Shown: positions 23,421 through 32,915, numbered from the stretch's first letter. The stretch: 64,000 nt of DNA from SIG636 sp045537905 (GCA_045537905.1 JAZSQJ010000070.1:1-64000), one strand, 5' to 3'. A program made the numbers and translations. The notes: generated by a model from the sequence alone, not told the origin.

Positions 23421-25847
23421 TTATTTTTTGCCCTTAAGTCTCTGGAGATGCCAGATATCGTTGGCATAGTCCATTATGCTTCTGTCTGCGGCAAACTTGC
23501 CTGCCTTTGCTATGTTTACAAGAGACATCTTGTTCCACGCTCTGCGGTCCTCGTAGGCTGCAAGCAGCTCGTTATGAGCGTCCTGATAGAAGTCAAAGTC
23601 TGCAAGACACATATATGGGTCAGCTATGCCATAGGAGAAGAGGAGATAGTTTGCTATATCAGCAAAGGATCTGCCGTTGAAGCCTGTTTGCAGATAGTCT
23701 ATCGCCTTCTTGAGAGACTCGTTTCTGTTATAGTAGTAGGAGGAAGCGTAGCCCTTCTTCCAAAGCTCGTCAACCTCTTCTGCGGTGTGACCGAAGATGA
23801 AGATGTTGTCCTCGCCTACCTCTTCACAAATCTCAACGTTTGCACCGTCAAGGGTACCGATGGTAACGGCGCCGTTTATCATAAACTTCATATTACCCGT
23901 ACCGCTGGCTTCCTTACCTGCAAGAGAAATCTGCTCGCTTACGTCGGCAGTAGGAATAAGATGCTCTGCCAGAGTTACGTTATAGTTTTCAAGGAAGAGT
24001 ACGTTAAGCTTTTCCTTGATCTTGGGATTCTTCTGAATATCTGCGCTGATGTAGCAGATAAGACGGATGATGTCCTTAGCCATATAGTAGCCGGGAGCTG
24101 CCTTACCGCCGAAAATAAAGGTTCTGGGTCTGATATTAAGGTCGGGATTTTCCTTAAGTGCACAGTAGATGCTGATGATGTGGATAGCGTTGAGAAGCTG
24201 ACGCTTATACTCGTGAATACGCTTAACCTGTACGTCGAAGATGGAGTCAGGGTCAAGCTCTACACCTGCGGTGCGACGCATATAGTTGGAGAAATCTACC
24301 TTATTGTCGTGCTTGATCTTTGCAAGCTCGTCAAGGATAGGAGCGTCGTCCTGGTACTGAAGGAGCTTAACAAGCTCTGCCGCATTGGTGCGGTAGCCGC
24401 TGCCAATGGTGCTGTCCAACAGCTTTGCAAGACGGGGGTTGGAATAGCAGAGCCATCTGCGGTGAGCTATACCGTTGGTTACGTTAAGGAACCTTTCGGG
24501 ATACATATCGTTAAAGTCTCTGAAGGTGTTGGACTTTAATATATCGGTATGCAATGCGGAAACGCCGTTTATCTTATGGCTGCCGATAACGGAAAGGTTT
24601 GCCATACGGATCTGACCGTTGTTGATAATAGACATTCTGCCAACCTTGTTCCAGTTGCCGGGGAAGCAATTCCAAGCCTCTGCACAGAAACGCTCGTTAA
24701 TCTCGCGGATAATCATATACAGACGGGGCAGCTTGAGACGGAAGAGACCCTCGTTCCAGCACTCAAGAGCTTCGGGCATAACGGTATGGTTGGTGTAAGA
24801 CATAGTTCTTACTACCATATCCCACGCCTGCTCCCAGGAATAGTTGTGAAGATCCATAAGGATACGCATAAGCTCGGGTATACAAAGAGCAGGATGGGTA
24901 TCGTTTATATGGATAGCAACCTTTTCGGGAAGAGTGTTAAGGTTTTTATAGATAGAAATGTGGTCGTGAATAATGTTCTGGAGAGATGCGCTTACAAGGA
25001 AATACTGCTGGCTGAGACGGAGCAGCTTACCCTCGGGATGGTTATCGTTAGGATAAAGCACCTTGGAAATGGTCTGTGCTATGGTGTTTTCCTCAACAGC
25101 CTTGATGTACTGCCCCTGAGAGAAAAGCTCCATATTAAAGTTGCGGATATCCTGTGCCTTCCAGAGACGGAGGGTGGTAATAGCCTCGCTGTCTGCACCG
25201 GAAACAAGCATATCGTAGGGAACAGCCTCTACCTCTTCATAGTTCTCGTGAATAATTTCACAACGGCCGTTGTCCCATTTTTCGGTTATAGTGCCGCCAA
25301 AGCGTACAACGCAGGATTTGTCCTGACGGGGAACGAGCCATACGTCACCGCCGGGCATCCATATATCGGGAAGCTCTATCTGCTCACCCTCTGCCAGCTT
25401 CTGCTTAAACAGACCGTATTCGTAAAGAATAGAGTAGCCTCTTGCAGGGTATGCAAGGGTGGAGAGAGAGTCCATAAAGCAGGCTGCAAGTCTGCCAAGA
25501 CCGCCGTTACCCAAACCCGGGTCGGCTTCCATCTCGTATATCTCGTCAAGCTTAAAGCCGTATTCCTTAAGAACACCTGCATATTCCTTTTCAAGTCCTA
25601 AGTTACAAAGGTTTGTGCGCAGGGAGCAACCCATAAGGAACTCCATACACATATAATAAACCTTCTTTTTGCCCTGTTCCTTGGTCTTTGCATTGAACAG
25701 CTTGCGTTTTTGAGCAAGGATGTCACGCACCGTCATAACGGTAGCCTTATACATCTGCTCCTTAGTTGCTTCTTCAAGGGGTACGCTGAAGTATCTGGAC
25801 AGCTTATTGTGTATCGCCTCTTGAATGTCTTTGCGTTTTACGCTCAT
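23421..25847 (-). CDS. glgP: Glycogen phosphorylase
   Basis: GlgP releases glucose-1-phosphate from the non-reducing ends of glycogen using phosphate and PLP. The 808-residue protein has the family's GNGGLGRLAACFMDS segment (about 117), NDTHPAL, KRIHEYKRQLLN and the PLP-lysine motif EASGTGNMKFMINGA (about 650-664). All are intact. It is preceded by glgA (24-bp gap) and followed by the GH13 enzyme (25 bp), so synthesis and breakdown enzymes share one operon. Confidence 0.97.
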   Translation of the reverse strand: MSVKRKDIQEAIHNKLSRYFSVPLEEATKEQMYKATVMTVRDILAQKRKLFNAKTKEQGKKKVYYMCMEFLMGCSLRTNLCNLGLEKEYAGVLKEYGFKLDEIYEMEADPGLGNGGLGRLAACFMDSLSTLAYPARGYSILYEYGLFKQKLAEGEQIELPDIWMPGGDVWLVPRQDKSCVVRFGGTITEKWDNGRCEIIHENYEEVEAVPYDMLVSGADSEAITTLRLWKAQDIRNFNMELFSQGQYIKAVEENTIAQTISKVLYPNDNHPEGKLLRLSQQYFLVSASLQNIIHDHISIYKNLNTLPEKVAIHINDTHPALCIPELMRILMDLHNYSWEQAWDMVVRTMSYTNHTVMPEALECWNEGLFRLKLPRLYMIIREINERFCAEAWNCFPGNWNKVGRMSIINNGQIRMANLSVIGSHKINGVSALHTDILKSNTFRDFNDMYPERFLNVTNGIAHRRWLCYSNPRLAKLLDSTIGSGYRTNAAELVKLLQYQDDAPILDELAKIKHDNKVDFSNYMRRTAGVELDPDSIFDVQVKRIHEYKRQLLNAIHIISIYCALKENPDLNIRPRTFIFGGKAAPGYYMAKDIIRLICYISADIQKNPKIKEKLNVLFLENYNVTLAEHLIPTADVSEQISLAGKEASGTGNMKFMINGAVTIGTLDGANVEICEEVGEDNIFIFGHTAEEVDELWKKGYASSYYYNRNESLKKAIDYLQTGFNGRSFADIANYLLFSYGIADPYMCLADFDFYQDAHNELLAAYEDRRAWNKMSLVNIAKAGKFAADRSIMDYANDIWHLQRLKGKK

Positions 25848-25871
25848 ATTGGTTCTCCTTGTATGAAAAAA

Positions 25872-27311
25872 TTAAGCTAAAATATCGTTGTACATATCAA
25901 TGTAGGTCTGGGCGGATTTATCCCAGGAAAAATCTACGCTCATAACCCTTTTTACCAGTGCATTCCAGGTTTCCTTGTCACGGTACACACCACAGGCACG
26001 CTTCACTGCATTAAGCAGCTCCCACTGGCTGTACTGGGCAAAGGTAAAGCCGTTGCCGCCGTCAGGCCAGCCGATGTCCTTGATGGAATCGTACAGACCG
26101 CCCGTTTCCCTTACTATCGGCACCGTGCCGTAGCGGGAGGCTATCATCTGGGCAAGACCGCAGGGCTCGCTCTTGGAGGGCATCAAAAACAGGTCTGCAC
26201 CTGCATATATCTTTTTGGATATATCCTTGTTGTACATAAGAAGGGTGCTTACCTTGCCCTTGTGGTTTTCTGCCAGGTGCCAGAAATAGTCCTCGTAAGC
26301 AAAGTCGCCCTGTCCAAGTATAACAAGCTGAACGTCGTCACGCAGTATCTCCTCAGCCGCCGCCATAACGAGGTCAACACCCTTATGCCCCGTCAGACGG
26401 GTAATCATAGCAACGAGAGGAGTATTTGCAGACTCGGTAAGACCTACCATATTCTGCAGCTGCTTTTTGTTCTCTGCCTTGCCTGCCATATCCTCTGCGG
26501 AATAGGTAGCAAAGGTTGCAGGGTCGTTGGCGGGATTGTAATAATCCACGTCTATACCGTTGAGTATACCTCTCAGCTTGCCCTTGTTCTGCTCCAGCAC
26601 GTGATGGAGACCGTTAGAGAAGGTGGGACTGAGTATCTCAAGGGCGTAGGTAGGGCTGACCGTGCTGACGGTGTTGGCACATACTATGGCGCCCTTCATA
26701 AGATTGATGGCACCGTTGTAGTCCACCACTGCCCTGTCCGCCTCGGAAAGCTCAAACACGTCGCCCAGAATCTCGTGTCCGTACACGCCCTGATACGCAA
26801 TGTTGTGGATAGTAAACACGCTTTCGATATTCCTGTAGCCGTCAAGGGCTGAATAACGCTGACGGAGGTATATCACCGTAAGCGCACTTTGCCAGTCGTG
26901 AGCGTGGAGGATATCCGGGAAGAAATCAATAATAGGCAAGGACTCCATTACTGCCTTACAGAAGAAGGCGTAACGCTCGCCGTCGTCAAAGCTACCGTAA
27001 AGGGTAGGACGCTTGAAATAATACTCGTTATCCAATAAGTAATAGGTAACGCCGTTGTGGTTGAGAAGGTGGATACCGAGATACTGGCGACGCCAGGATA
27101 GGTTTATATACGTGTCGCCCAGCTTAATGAGCTTTGCGCGGAACTCCTCCTTCATGCTGCCGTAAAGGGGCATAATTACACGGACGTCCATACCGCCCTT
27201 AGCCGCCTTTTGCAGTGCCGCAGGAAGGGAGCCTATTACATCACCCAAGCCGCCTGAGGAGGCAAAAGGAACAGCCTCCGATGCGACAAACAGTATTTTC
27301 TTTTTTACCAT
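25872..27311 (-). CDS. glgA: Glycogen synthase
   Basis: A GT5 glycogen synthase (479 residues) that extends alpha-1,4-glucan with ADP-glucose. The N-terminal glycine loop reads PFASSGGLGDVIGSLP; the family's KxGGL lysine is Ser here (residue about 18), a position that contacts ADP-glucose in the E. coli enzyme. Other hallmarks are normal: HAHDWQSAL, TIHNIAYQG, and SKSEPCGLAQMIASRYGTVP with the catalytic Glu near 378. GlgA proteins with this serine variant may form a clostridial subgroup; I cannot verify that here. It sits between glgD and glgP. Confidence 0.95.
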   Translation of the reverse strand: MVKKKILFVASEAVPFASSGGLGDVIGSLPAALQKAAKGGMDVRVIMPLYGSMKEEFRAKLIKLGDTYINLSWRRQYLGIHLLNHNGVTYYLLDNEYYFKRPTLYGSFDDGERYAFFCKAVMESLPIIDFFPDILHAHDWQSALTVIYLRQRYSALDGYRNIESVFTIHNIAYQGVYGHEILGDVFELSEADRAVVDYNGAINLMKGAIVCANTVSTVSPTYALEILSPTFSNGLHHVLEQNKGKLRGILNGIDVDYYNPANDPATFATYSAEDMAGKAENKKQLQNMVGLTESANTPLVAMITRLTGHKGVDLVMAAAEEILRDDVQLVILGQGDFAYEDYFWHLAENHKGKVSTLLMYNKDISKKIYAGADLFLMPSKSEPCGLAQMIASRYGTVPIVRETGGLYDSIKDIGWPDGGNGFTFAQYSQWELLNAVKRACGVYRDKETWNALVKRVMSVDFSWDKSAQTYIDMYNDILA

Positions 27312-27331
27312 AAAGACTACCTCCCCCTTAA

Positions 27332-28462
27332 TTACACCACGGTGAGCTTATCTATAAAGAAAGGTCTGGTTTCGTGTCCGGAAAGAACTCTGCCATCTCT
27401 GATAACAACGTCCTTGTCGGTGATTACACAGTTAAGGTCTGCGTTTTCACCTATAAGGGTGTCCTGCATAATGATAGAGTTACGGATAACCGTGTTTTTG
27501 CCAACCTTTACGCCACGGAAAAGGATAGAGTTTTCTACGGTGCCGTGGATGATACAGCCGTCTGCGATAAGGGAGTTACGAACGTTGCTGCCCTCCTCGT
27601 AAACCGTGGGGCTGGAGTTACGGATTTTGGTGTAAACAGGACGGTTTTTAACGTTGAACAGGCTGTCTCTTGCAGAGGAGCTGAGCAGGTCCATATTACA
27701 CATATAATAATCGGTAAGAGAGTTGATGGATGCAAAATAGCTGTCATAGCGGTAAACTCTGAAGGAGCTTATATCTATGTTCCTGCCGATAATATCCTTG
27801 GTAAAGCTGGAATAGCCGTGAGCAGACGCATCAAGAATAATGTTTTCAAGATACTTTCTGCGCATAACCATAATGTTAAGGTTAACGTCACAATAGCCGG
27901 AAACGATACCGTTACACTCGGATATATCGGTTATACGGCCGTCAGCGTTAGACTCAACTACCTCAAAGTGCTTGATATCGGGGGTGATGTACATACGCTT
28001 TACAGCCATAGTTATATCCGCACCGCTGCTTATATGGTCGTTGATAATCTCGTTAAGGTCGATGTTGCAAACCACGTCACAGTCGGAAAGAAGAACGTAC
28101 TCCTCGGTACAGCAGGACACAAACTCCAGCATACTCTTAACTGCCTCAAGCCTGGTGTTGTACAGAGAGTTCTGAGCGTTTGCAAAGGCTGTGATATAAG
28201 GAGGAAGTATCTTTATACCGCCGCTTCTGCGTGCCAGGTCCCAGTCCTTACCCGTGCCTATATGGTCCATCAGAGACTGATAGTTATAGTGGGTAACAAC
28301 GCCAACGTGGGTAATACCTGAGTTTACTATGTTGGACAGTGTAAAGTCTATAAGACGGTATCTGCAGCCGAAAGGAACGCTTGCCATAGTTCTTCTTCTG
28401 GTAAGCTCACTTACATTATGGTCATGTATATTGGAAAAAATAATACCTACTACGCTTGCCAT
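27332..28462 (-). CDS. glgD: Glucose-1-phosphate adenylyltransferase subunit GlgD
   Basis: GlgD is the second, non-catalytic subunit of the Firmicute ADP-glucose pyrophosphorylase and modulates GlgC. The 376-residue protein keeps the nucleotidyltransferase fold and C-terminal left-handed beta-helix (ENSILFRGVKVGKN..., VIRNSIIMQD), but its N-terminus (VVGIIFSNIHDHN) lacks the GGxGxRL loop that GlgC has, and the catalytic SGDH segment is LLSDCDVV. It begins 3 bp after glgC's stop, as in other Firmicutes. Confidence 0.95.
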   Translation of the reverse strand: MASVVGIIFSNIHDHNVSELTRRRTMASVPFGCRYRLIDFTLSNIVNSGITHVGVVTHYNYQSLMDHIGTGKDWDLARRSGGIKILPPYITAFANAQNSLYNTRLEAVKSMLEFVSCCTEEYVLLSDCDVVCNIDLNEIINDHISSGADITMAVKRMYITPDIKHFEVVESNADGRITDISECNGIVSGYCDVNLNIMVMRRKYLENIILDASAHGYSSFTKDIIGRNIDISSFRVYRYDSYFASINSLTDYYMCNMDLLSSSARDSLFNVKNRPVYTKIRNSSPTVYEEGSNVRNSLIADGCIIHGTVENSILFRGVKVGKNTVIRNSIIMQDTLIGENADLNCVITDKDVVIRDGRVLSGHETRPFFIDKLTVV

Positions 28463-28465
28463 AAA

Positions 28466-29683
28466 TTATTCCCCCTCCTCAGACAAAAGCTCATCAAGGT
28501 AAGCAGAGTCAGCACGGACGCCCCCTGCGATAACGGTGCCGGCCTTTATATCAAGACCGGAGCCTATAAGGGCAATGCCCTTGCCGCTTTCCTTAGAGTC
28601 ACCTACACGGGCGTTTACGCCAACGGTGGTGTCGCTATCCATTATAGAATACTCTACGGTAGCGTTTTCGGATATCACACAGTCACGCATAATAATACTG
28701 TCCTTAACAACGGCACCCTTGGCAACCTTTACGCCGCCTGAGAGCACGCTGTTGATAACCGTGCCGTATATCTCACAGCCGCCCGTAATAAGGCTGTTTT
28801 CAACGGTCGCACCGTAACCCAGAAAATGGGGTGGGTTGGACTGGTGCCTGGAGAAGATACGCCAGCTGGGATTGTTAAGGTTAAGGGAGGGACGGTCACC
28901 CAGAAGGTCCATATTAGCCTCCCACAGAGAGTCGATAGTACCTACGTCCTTCCAATAGCCCTTGAAGGGATAGGCATAAAGGCTTTCCCCTGCGCCCAGC
29001 ATAGCGGGGATAACGTTTTTACCAAAGTCCTTATCGCTGTTTTCGTCTGCCTCGTCAGCTATAAGATACTCGTACAGCTTATCCTTGGAGAAAACGTATA
29101 CACCCATAGACGCCTTGGTGCTCTTGGGATTCTTGGGCTTTTCCTCAAACTCGTAAACACGCATATCGTCCGTGGTGTTCATTATACCGAAACGGCTTGC
29201 CTCGGACAGAGGCACGTCTATTACCGCAATGGTACAAGCAGCACCCTTACGCTTGTGATACTCAACCATTGCGCTGTAATCCATCTTGTAAATGTGGTCG
29301 CCCGATAGCACTACTACGTAGTCGGGGTCGTATTTATCAAGAAAATGCAGGTTTTGATAAATAGCATTTGCGGTGCCCTTGTACCAATCGGCACGCTTTT
29401 GCCCCTGATAAGGAGGCAAAACGGTAACACCGCCAAAGGTACGGTCCATATCCCAGGGCTGACCGTTGCCTATGTATTCGTTAAGAGCCAAAGGCTGATA
29501 CTGGGTAAGAACACCTACCGTATCTATGCCCGAATTGATGCAGTTGGAAAGGGTAAAGTCAATAATCCTGTACTTGCTGCCAAAGGATACCGCAGGCTTT
29601 GCCACACGCTGAGTAAGCAAATAAAGCCTACTGCCTTGTCCTCCTGCCAGAAGCATTGCCACACATTCTTTCTTTTTAATCAC
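28466..29683 (-). CDS. glgC: Glucose-1-phosphate adenylyltransferase, catalytic subunit
   Basis: GlgC makes ADP-glucose from ATP and glucose-1-phosphate, the committed step of glycogen synthesis. The 405-residue protein has LLAGGQGSRLYLLT (about 11-24), the substrate loop KPAVSFGSKYRIIDF, catalytic SGDHIYKMDY (about 137) and the EEKPKNPKS lysine segment, followed by a beta-helix. Its ATG overlaps glgB's stop by 4 bp, and glgD follows after 3 bp. Confidence 0.97.
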   Translation of the reverse strand: MIKKKECVAMLLAGGQGSRLYLLTQRVAKPAVSFGSKYRIIDFTLSNCINSGIDTVGVLTQYQPLALNEYIGNGQPWDMDRTFGGVTVLPPYQGQKRADWYKGTANAIYQNLHFLDKYDPDYVVVLSGDHIYKMDYSAMVEYHKRKGAACTIAVIDVPLSEASRFGIMNTTDDMRVYEFEEKPKNPKSTKASMGVYVFSKDKLYEYLIADEADENSDKDFGKNVIPAMLGAGESLYAYPFKGYWKDVGTIDSLWEANMDLLGDRPSLNLNNPSWRIFSRHQSNPPHFLGYGATVENSLITGGCEIYGTVINSVLSGGVKVAKGAVVKDSIIMRDCVISENATVEYSIMDSDTTVGVNARVGDSKESGKGIALIGSGLDIKAGTVIAGGVRADSAYLDELLSEEGE

Positions 29684-31557
29684 GCCTTCTCATTCCCTTC
29701 AATTCTCTTTATTATAGTAAAGCCCATAGGCGGTACCAGTATGTTTATACCGTAGCCGCCGTACTGTTTTACAGCTTTTCGTGGTACTTTGTTTGTTACA
29801 CCGCCGCCGCCGTATTTTACCTCGTCGCTGCTGAACACCTCACGGTACATACCCTCACTGCTGAGAGGAATATGATACTGCCTTTGAACGGGAGCAAAGT
29901 TTATTACAACGGTAAGCTCGCTACCGTTTTTAGCGATGCGGTTATATAACAGGGTGTTTTCGTTTTTCCTGTCGGAGTCTATCCAGCGGAAGCCTCTGTA
30001 GTCTCCGTCCTGCTCCCAAAGCTCAGGATTTTCAAGGTAAAACGCATTAAGGTCTGCTACATAGGTCTGGAACTTGGCGTGCATATCGTAGCCCAGCATA
30101 AACCACTCCAGAGAGTCGTCAAAGTCCCATTCCTTAAACTGGGCAAACTCACTGCCCATAAAGGTAAGCTTCTTGCCCGGGTGGGTCATCATATAACCCA
30201 TATACGCCCTTGCGCAGGCGAATTTTTGGTAGTAGTCCCCTGCCATCTTGTCTATAAGCGACTTTTTGCCCTGTGCCAGCTCCCCGTGGTGGAGAGGGAT
30301 AATAAACCTTTCGTCAAAAGCACACAGGAAGGAATACTTCAAATTTTCGTGTATGTCCTTACGGTAAAAGGGGTCGTAGGTTACGTATTTAAGGGTGTCG
30401 GGAGCGAAGCTTGCGTTCCACTTAAGGTCAAAGCAAAGCCCGTCCTTTTTGGTCATATGGGGATAGTCCGTATTTTCCTCTGCTATAAGCATTACGTCGG
30501 GATAATAGTTTTTCATCTCGCCGCCCAGCTTTTTGAAGAAATGTATAGACTGGACGTTTATACTTGAACCGTCGGGATTAGGGTTCCACTCCCCTGCCTC
30601 ACGGCCGTAGTCAAGATGCAGCATAGAGCTTAGTGCCGTTGCACGGAGCCCGTCTATATGATACTTATCCGCCCAGAACATTGCGTTTGATACAAGGAAG
30701 CACTGCACCTCGTTCCTAGCTACGTCAAAGCATCTTGTATCCCAGTTTTTCTGCTCCTTACGGTCCTCGCCCTGATACTCGTACAGGGGTCCGCCGTCAA
30801 ACTCGTAAAGCCCGTGGGCGTCCTTAGGAAAATATGCGGGAACCCAGTCCAGTATAACGCCTATACCCACAGAGTGCATTTTGTTAACGAAATACATAAA
30901 GTCGTGAGGGGTACCGAAACGGGAGGTGGGAGCGTAATATCCGCATATCTGATAACCCCAGGAGACATCAAAGGGATGCTCCATTATAGGCAAAAGCTCA
31001 ATATGAGTGTAACCCATACGCTTAACGTATGCCGCCAGTCTGTCAGCCAGCTCCCTGTAATTAAGGAAGCCGCCGTCTGCACTCCGTTGCCAGGAGCCAA
31101 GATGCACCTCGTATATATTTATGGGTACAGCAGGCATCTCACCGTCCTTAAGGCAATTGTACTTCTTCGCTCTGAAGTCCATATAGCCCTTGTCGGTCCA
31201 CTCAAAGCCATCCAGATTATAAAGACGGGAGGCTGTACTGCTCATAGTCTCAGAAAAGAACGCATAGGGGTCTGCCTTGAAACGGCGTACACCGTCACGC
31301 TCGATTATATATTTATATCTGTCGCCCTTACCTATAGGAAAGCCCTTGAGAGTTATGCTCCACACATCGCCGTTGTTGGTCATAGGTATGTCCGCCTTCC
31401 AGCCGTTGAAATCACCGGCTATATACACGGCGTCGGCGTTGGGTGCCCATACTCGGAATGTATATACACCCTTACTCTCCCTGTGTGCGCCCAGATATTC
31501 GTATGCTTTATAGTTTGTACCCTGCTTAAACAGGTACAACGCAAGATCGTTTTCCAT
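29680..31557 (-). CDS. glgB: Glycogen branching enzyme homologue lacking catalytic acids
   Basis: The 625-residue protein aligns with GlgB throughout: CBM48 domain (about 20-110), GH13 barrel, and C-terminal beta domain. Yet the active site is broken. Region II, normally LRVDAVASM with the Asp nucleophile, reads LRATALSSM, giving Thr at residue 307. Region IV, normally PLSHDEV, reads PLHHGEL, giving Gly at residue 425 in place of the stabilising Asp. Region I DWVPAHF is DWVPAYF. The acid/base Glu (LIAEENTDYP) is kept. Reading frame and length are undisturbed, so this looks like a maintained pseudoenzyme and not decay. It may bind glycogen as a scaffold, or a second true GlgB may exist elsewhere. 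It starts 17 bp after the WG-repeat gene and overlaps glgC by 4 bp. Confidence 0.92.
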   Translation of the reverse strand: MENDLALYLFKQGTNYKAYEYLGAHRESKGVYTFRVWAPNADAVYIAGDFNGWKADIPMTNNGDVWSITLKGFPIGKGDRYKYIIERDGVRRFKADPYAFFSETMSSTASRLYNLDGFEWTDKGYMDFRAKKYNCLKDGEMPAVPINIYEVHLGSWQRSADGGFLNYRELADRLAAYVKRMGYTHIELLPIMEHPFDVSWGYQICGYYAPTSRFGTPHDFMYFVNKMHSVGIGVILDWVPAYFPKDAHGLYEFDGGPLYEYQGEDRKEQKNWDTRCFDVARNEVQCFLVSNAMFWADKYHIDGLRATALSSMLHLDYGREAGEWNPNPDGSSINVQSIHFFKKLGGEMKNYYPDVMLIAEENTDYPHMTKKDGLCFDLKWNASFAPDTLKYVTYDPFYRKDIHENLKYSFLCAFDERFIIPLHHGELAQGKKSLIDKMAGDYYQKFACARAYMGYMMTHPGKKLTFMGSEFAQFKEWDFDDSLEWFMLGYDMHAKFQTYVADLNAFYLENPELWEQDGDYRGFRWIDSDRKNENTLLYNRIAKNGSELTVVINFAPVQRQYHIPLSSEGMYREVFSSDEVKYGGGGVTNKVPRKAVKQYGGYGINILVPPMGFTIIKRIEGNEKA

Positions 31558-31574
31558 GTCAAAACACCTCTTTG

Positions 31575-32786
31575 TTAAGACAGTTTATTTATAACGTAGT
31601 AACCGTATTTTTGTGCATAAGCCAGTATAACCCCGTCAGAGCAACCGCTTATGCTGTCAAAAACGGCAGGTATTATCAGCTTGCCCTTAAGGTCTATCAT
31701 ACCGTAGGTGCCCTCTGCGGTGCGTACCGCTGCCAGCCCTTCGCTGAACGCCTTGGCGTCGTCATAGTCGGGATTGCTTATCCACTTGCCGTCAAAGGAC
31801 ATATAGCCGTAGCCCGAAGGCCCCTTGAGAAGGATGGCTCCGTCAGAATAAGCACAAACCGTAAAGCCTGAGGGCATATCCATAACAGTGCCGTCTGTCC
31901 TCAGCATTACCTCAGCTCCCTCGGCAGTGCGTGCCCTGGTTATACCGTTCTTTACAAAATAGTATCCGATAGCAGAAGCGTTTTCCGTATCTGCACCGAA
32001 ATAGCTGCTTGTAATTATTGTGCCCTGTTCGTCAAACAGATACAGACGGTTATCCTCATCAATTGCTATGCAATACCCCTCGGACATACCGTATACATCC
32101 TTATACTCGGGTAATACAACGACGTTACCGTTGCTACGCTTGCGGAGACCGTAAGCGCCATCCTGCTTAAACACCTCGTAGTCCCTGTCGTAGCCTGCAA
32201 GGTATGCCGCCTGCTCACAGTAAATGCCCTTATCCAGGTTGTAGCTATCGTACTCACAGGGGACAAGGATACCGTTTTTATAATAGGCGTGGCTGCCGTC
32301 CTTAACAAACAGAGGCGCGCCGTCCTCACTTCTCAGATAGGTCAGTTCCCAGCCGTTTATCACGGAGGAGATATCCTTAAGCCCGCTGTCATACACGGCT
32401 TTAACACTGCCCGCCTCGGATTTAATCAAAAAGCCCATACGGAGAGCCAGGTCAGCCCCGCCAACACTGCCTATACCTGCCATAGAGCAGGATGCAAGAT
32501 AGGCGCCCTCACCGTATACGCCCGTAAAGGGGACCGAACCCTCAGGGGCCTTTGGCAAGGAAGCGATAAAGGTAGCCGCCGTTACTGCGGGCTTTTGAGT
32601 CTGCGAAGCGTCAGGCTCCTCCTCGGGAGCTGTGTCGCCGCCGCCGTTACCCCTCGTATCAAGATAAGAGGCGTCCATAAAAGGAAGCTTTCCCACGTGA
32701 AAGCCGTAGACCGTAAGTGCCGTACAAAGGAGCAACAGGATTGCACCAATATATTGTAAAAGTCCTGTAATCAATCTTTTCTTCAT
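31575..32786 (-). CDS. WG-repeat protein with N-terminal membrane anchor
   Basis: A 403-residue protein with one transmembrane segment (about 8-28) and an acidic linker (40-66). The rest contains WG-type beta-repeats (KOG-like units such as GKWISNPDYDDAKAFSEGLAAV and GKLIIPAVFDSISGCSDGV, seen at about 320-395, with weaker ones at 175-260). Such repeats bind ligands or partners; no enzymatic motif is seen. It is first in the transcript leading into the glycogen genes (17 bp to glgB), which might tie glycogen metabolism to an envelope signal, but that is only context. Confidence 0.75.
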   Translation of the reverse strand: MKKRLITGLLQYIGAILLLLCTALTVYGFHVGKLPFMDASYLDTRGNGGGDTAPEEEPDASQTQKPAVTAATFIASLPKAPEGSVPFTGVYGEGAYLASCSMAGIGSVGGADLALRMGFLIKSEAGSVKAVYDSGLKDISSVINGWELTYLRSEDGAPLFVKDGSHAYYKNGILVPCEYDSYNLDKGIYCEQAAYLAGYDRDYEVFKQDGAYGLRKRSNGNVVVLPEYKDVYGMSEGYCIAIDEDNRLYLFDEQGTIITSSYFGADTENASAIGYYFVKNGITRARTAEGAEVMLRTDGTVMDMPSGFTVCAYSDGAILLKGPSGYGYMSFDGKWISNPDYDDAKAFSEGLAAVRTAEGTYGMIDLKGKLIIPAVFDSISGCSDGVILAYAQKYGYYVINKLS

Positions 32787-32795
32787 ATAAAAATA

Positions 32796-32828
32796 CCGTT
32801 AACACTCTATATAAATTCCGTTAACACT
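32796..32828. repeat. 11-bp direct repeats in the leader of the WG/glycogen transcript
   Basis: CCGTTAACACT occurs at 32796-32806 and 32818-32828, 22 bp apart centre to centre (two helical turns). They lie between the promoter at 32887-32915 and the WG start codon, as AGTGTTAACGG in the transcript sense. They may be an operator or RNA-binding site. A GTCCG/CGGAC hairpin lies just upstream (32840-32860). Confidence 0.45.
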
Positions 32829-32886
32829 ACGCTGTTTTCCGTCCGCATCTTACGACCGGACACAGTTACAGCATTATTCAGATACT

Positions 32887-32915
32887 AGTATACACCAAAC
32901 TGGCGTAATTTGCAA
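32887..32915 (-). promoter_or_regulatory. Promoter of the WG-repeat/glycogen operon
   Basis: On the minus strand, TTGCAA (32910-32915), 17-bp spacer, TATACT (32887-32892), leaving a leader of about 95 nt before ATG 32786. This and the rpsO leader account for the 387-bp gene-free gap 32787-33173. Confidence 0.7.

Noticed and set aside
23130..24539. 469-codon plus-strand frame opposite the amylase and glgP
   Set aside because: It spans two well-defined genes on the other strand and has no ribosome site or domain.
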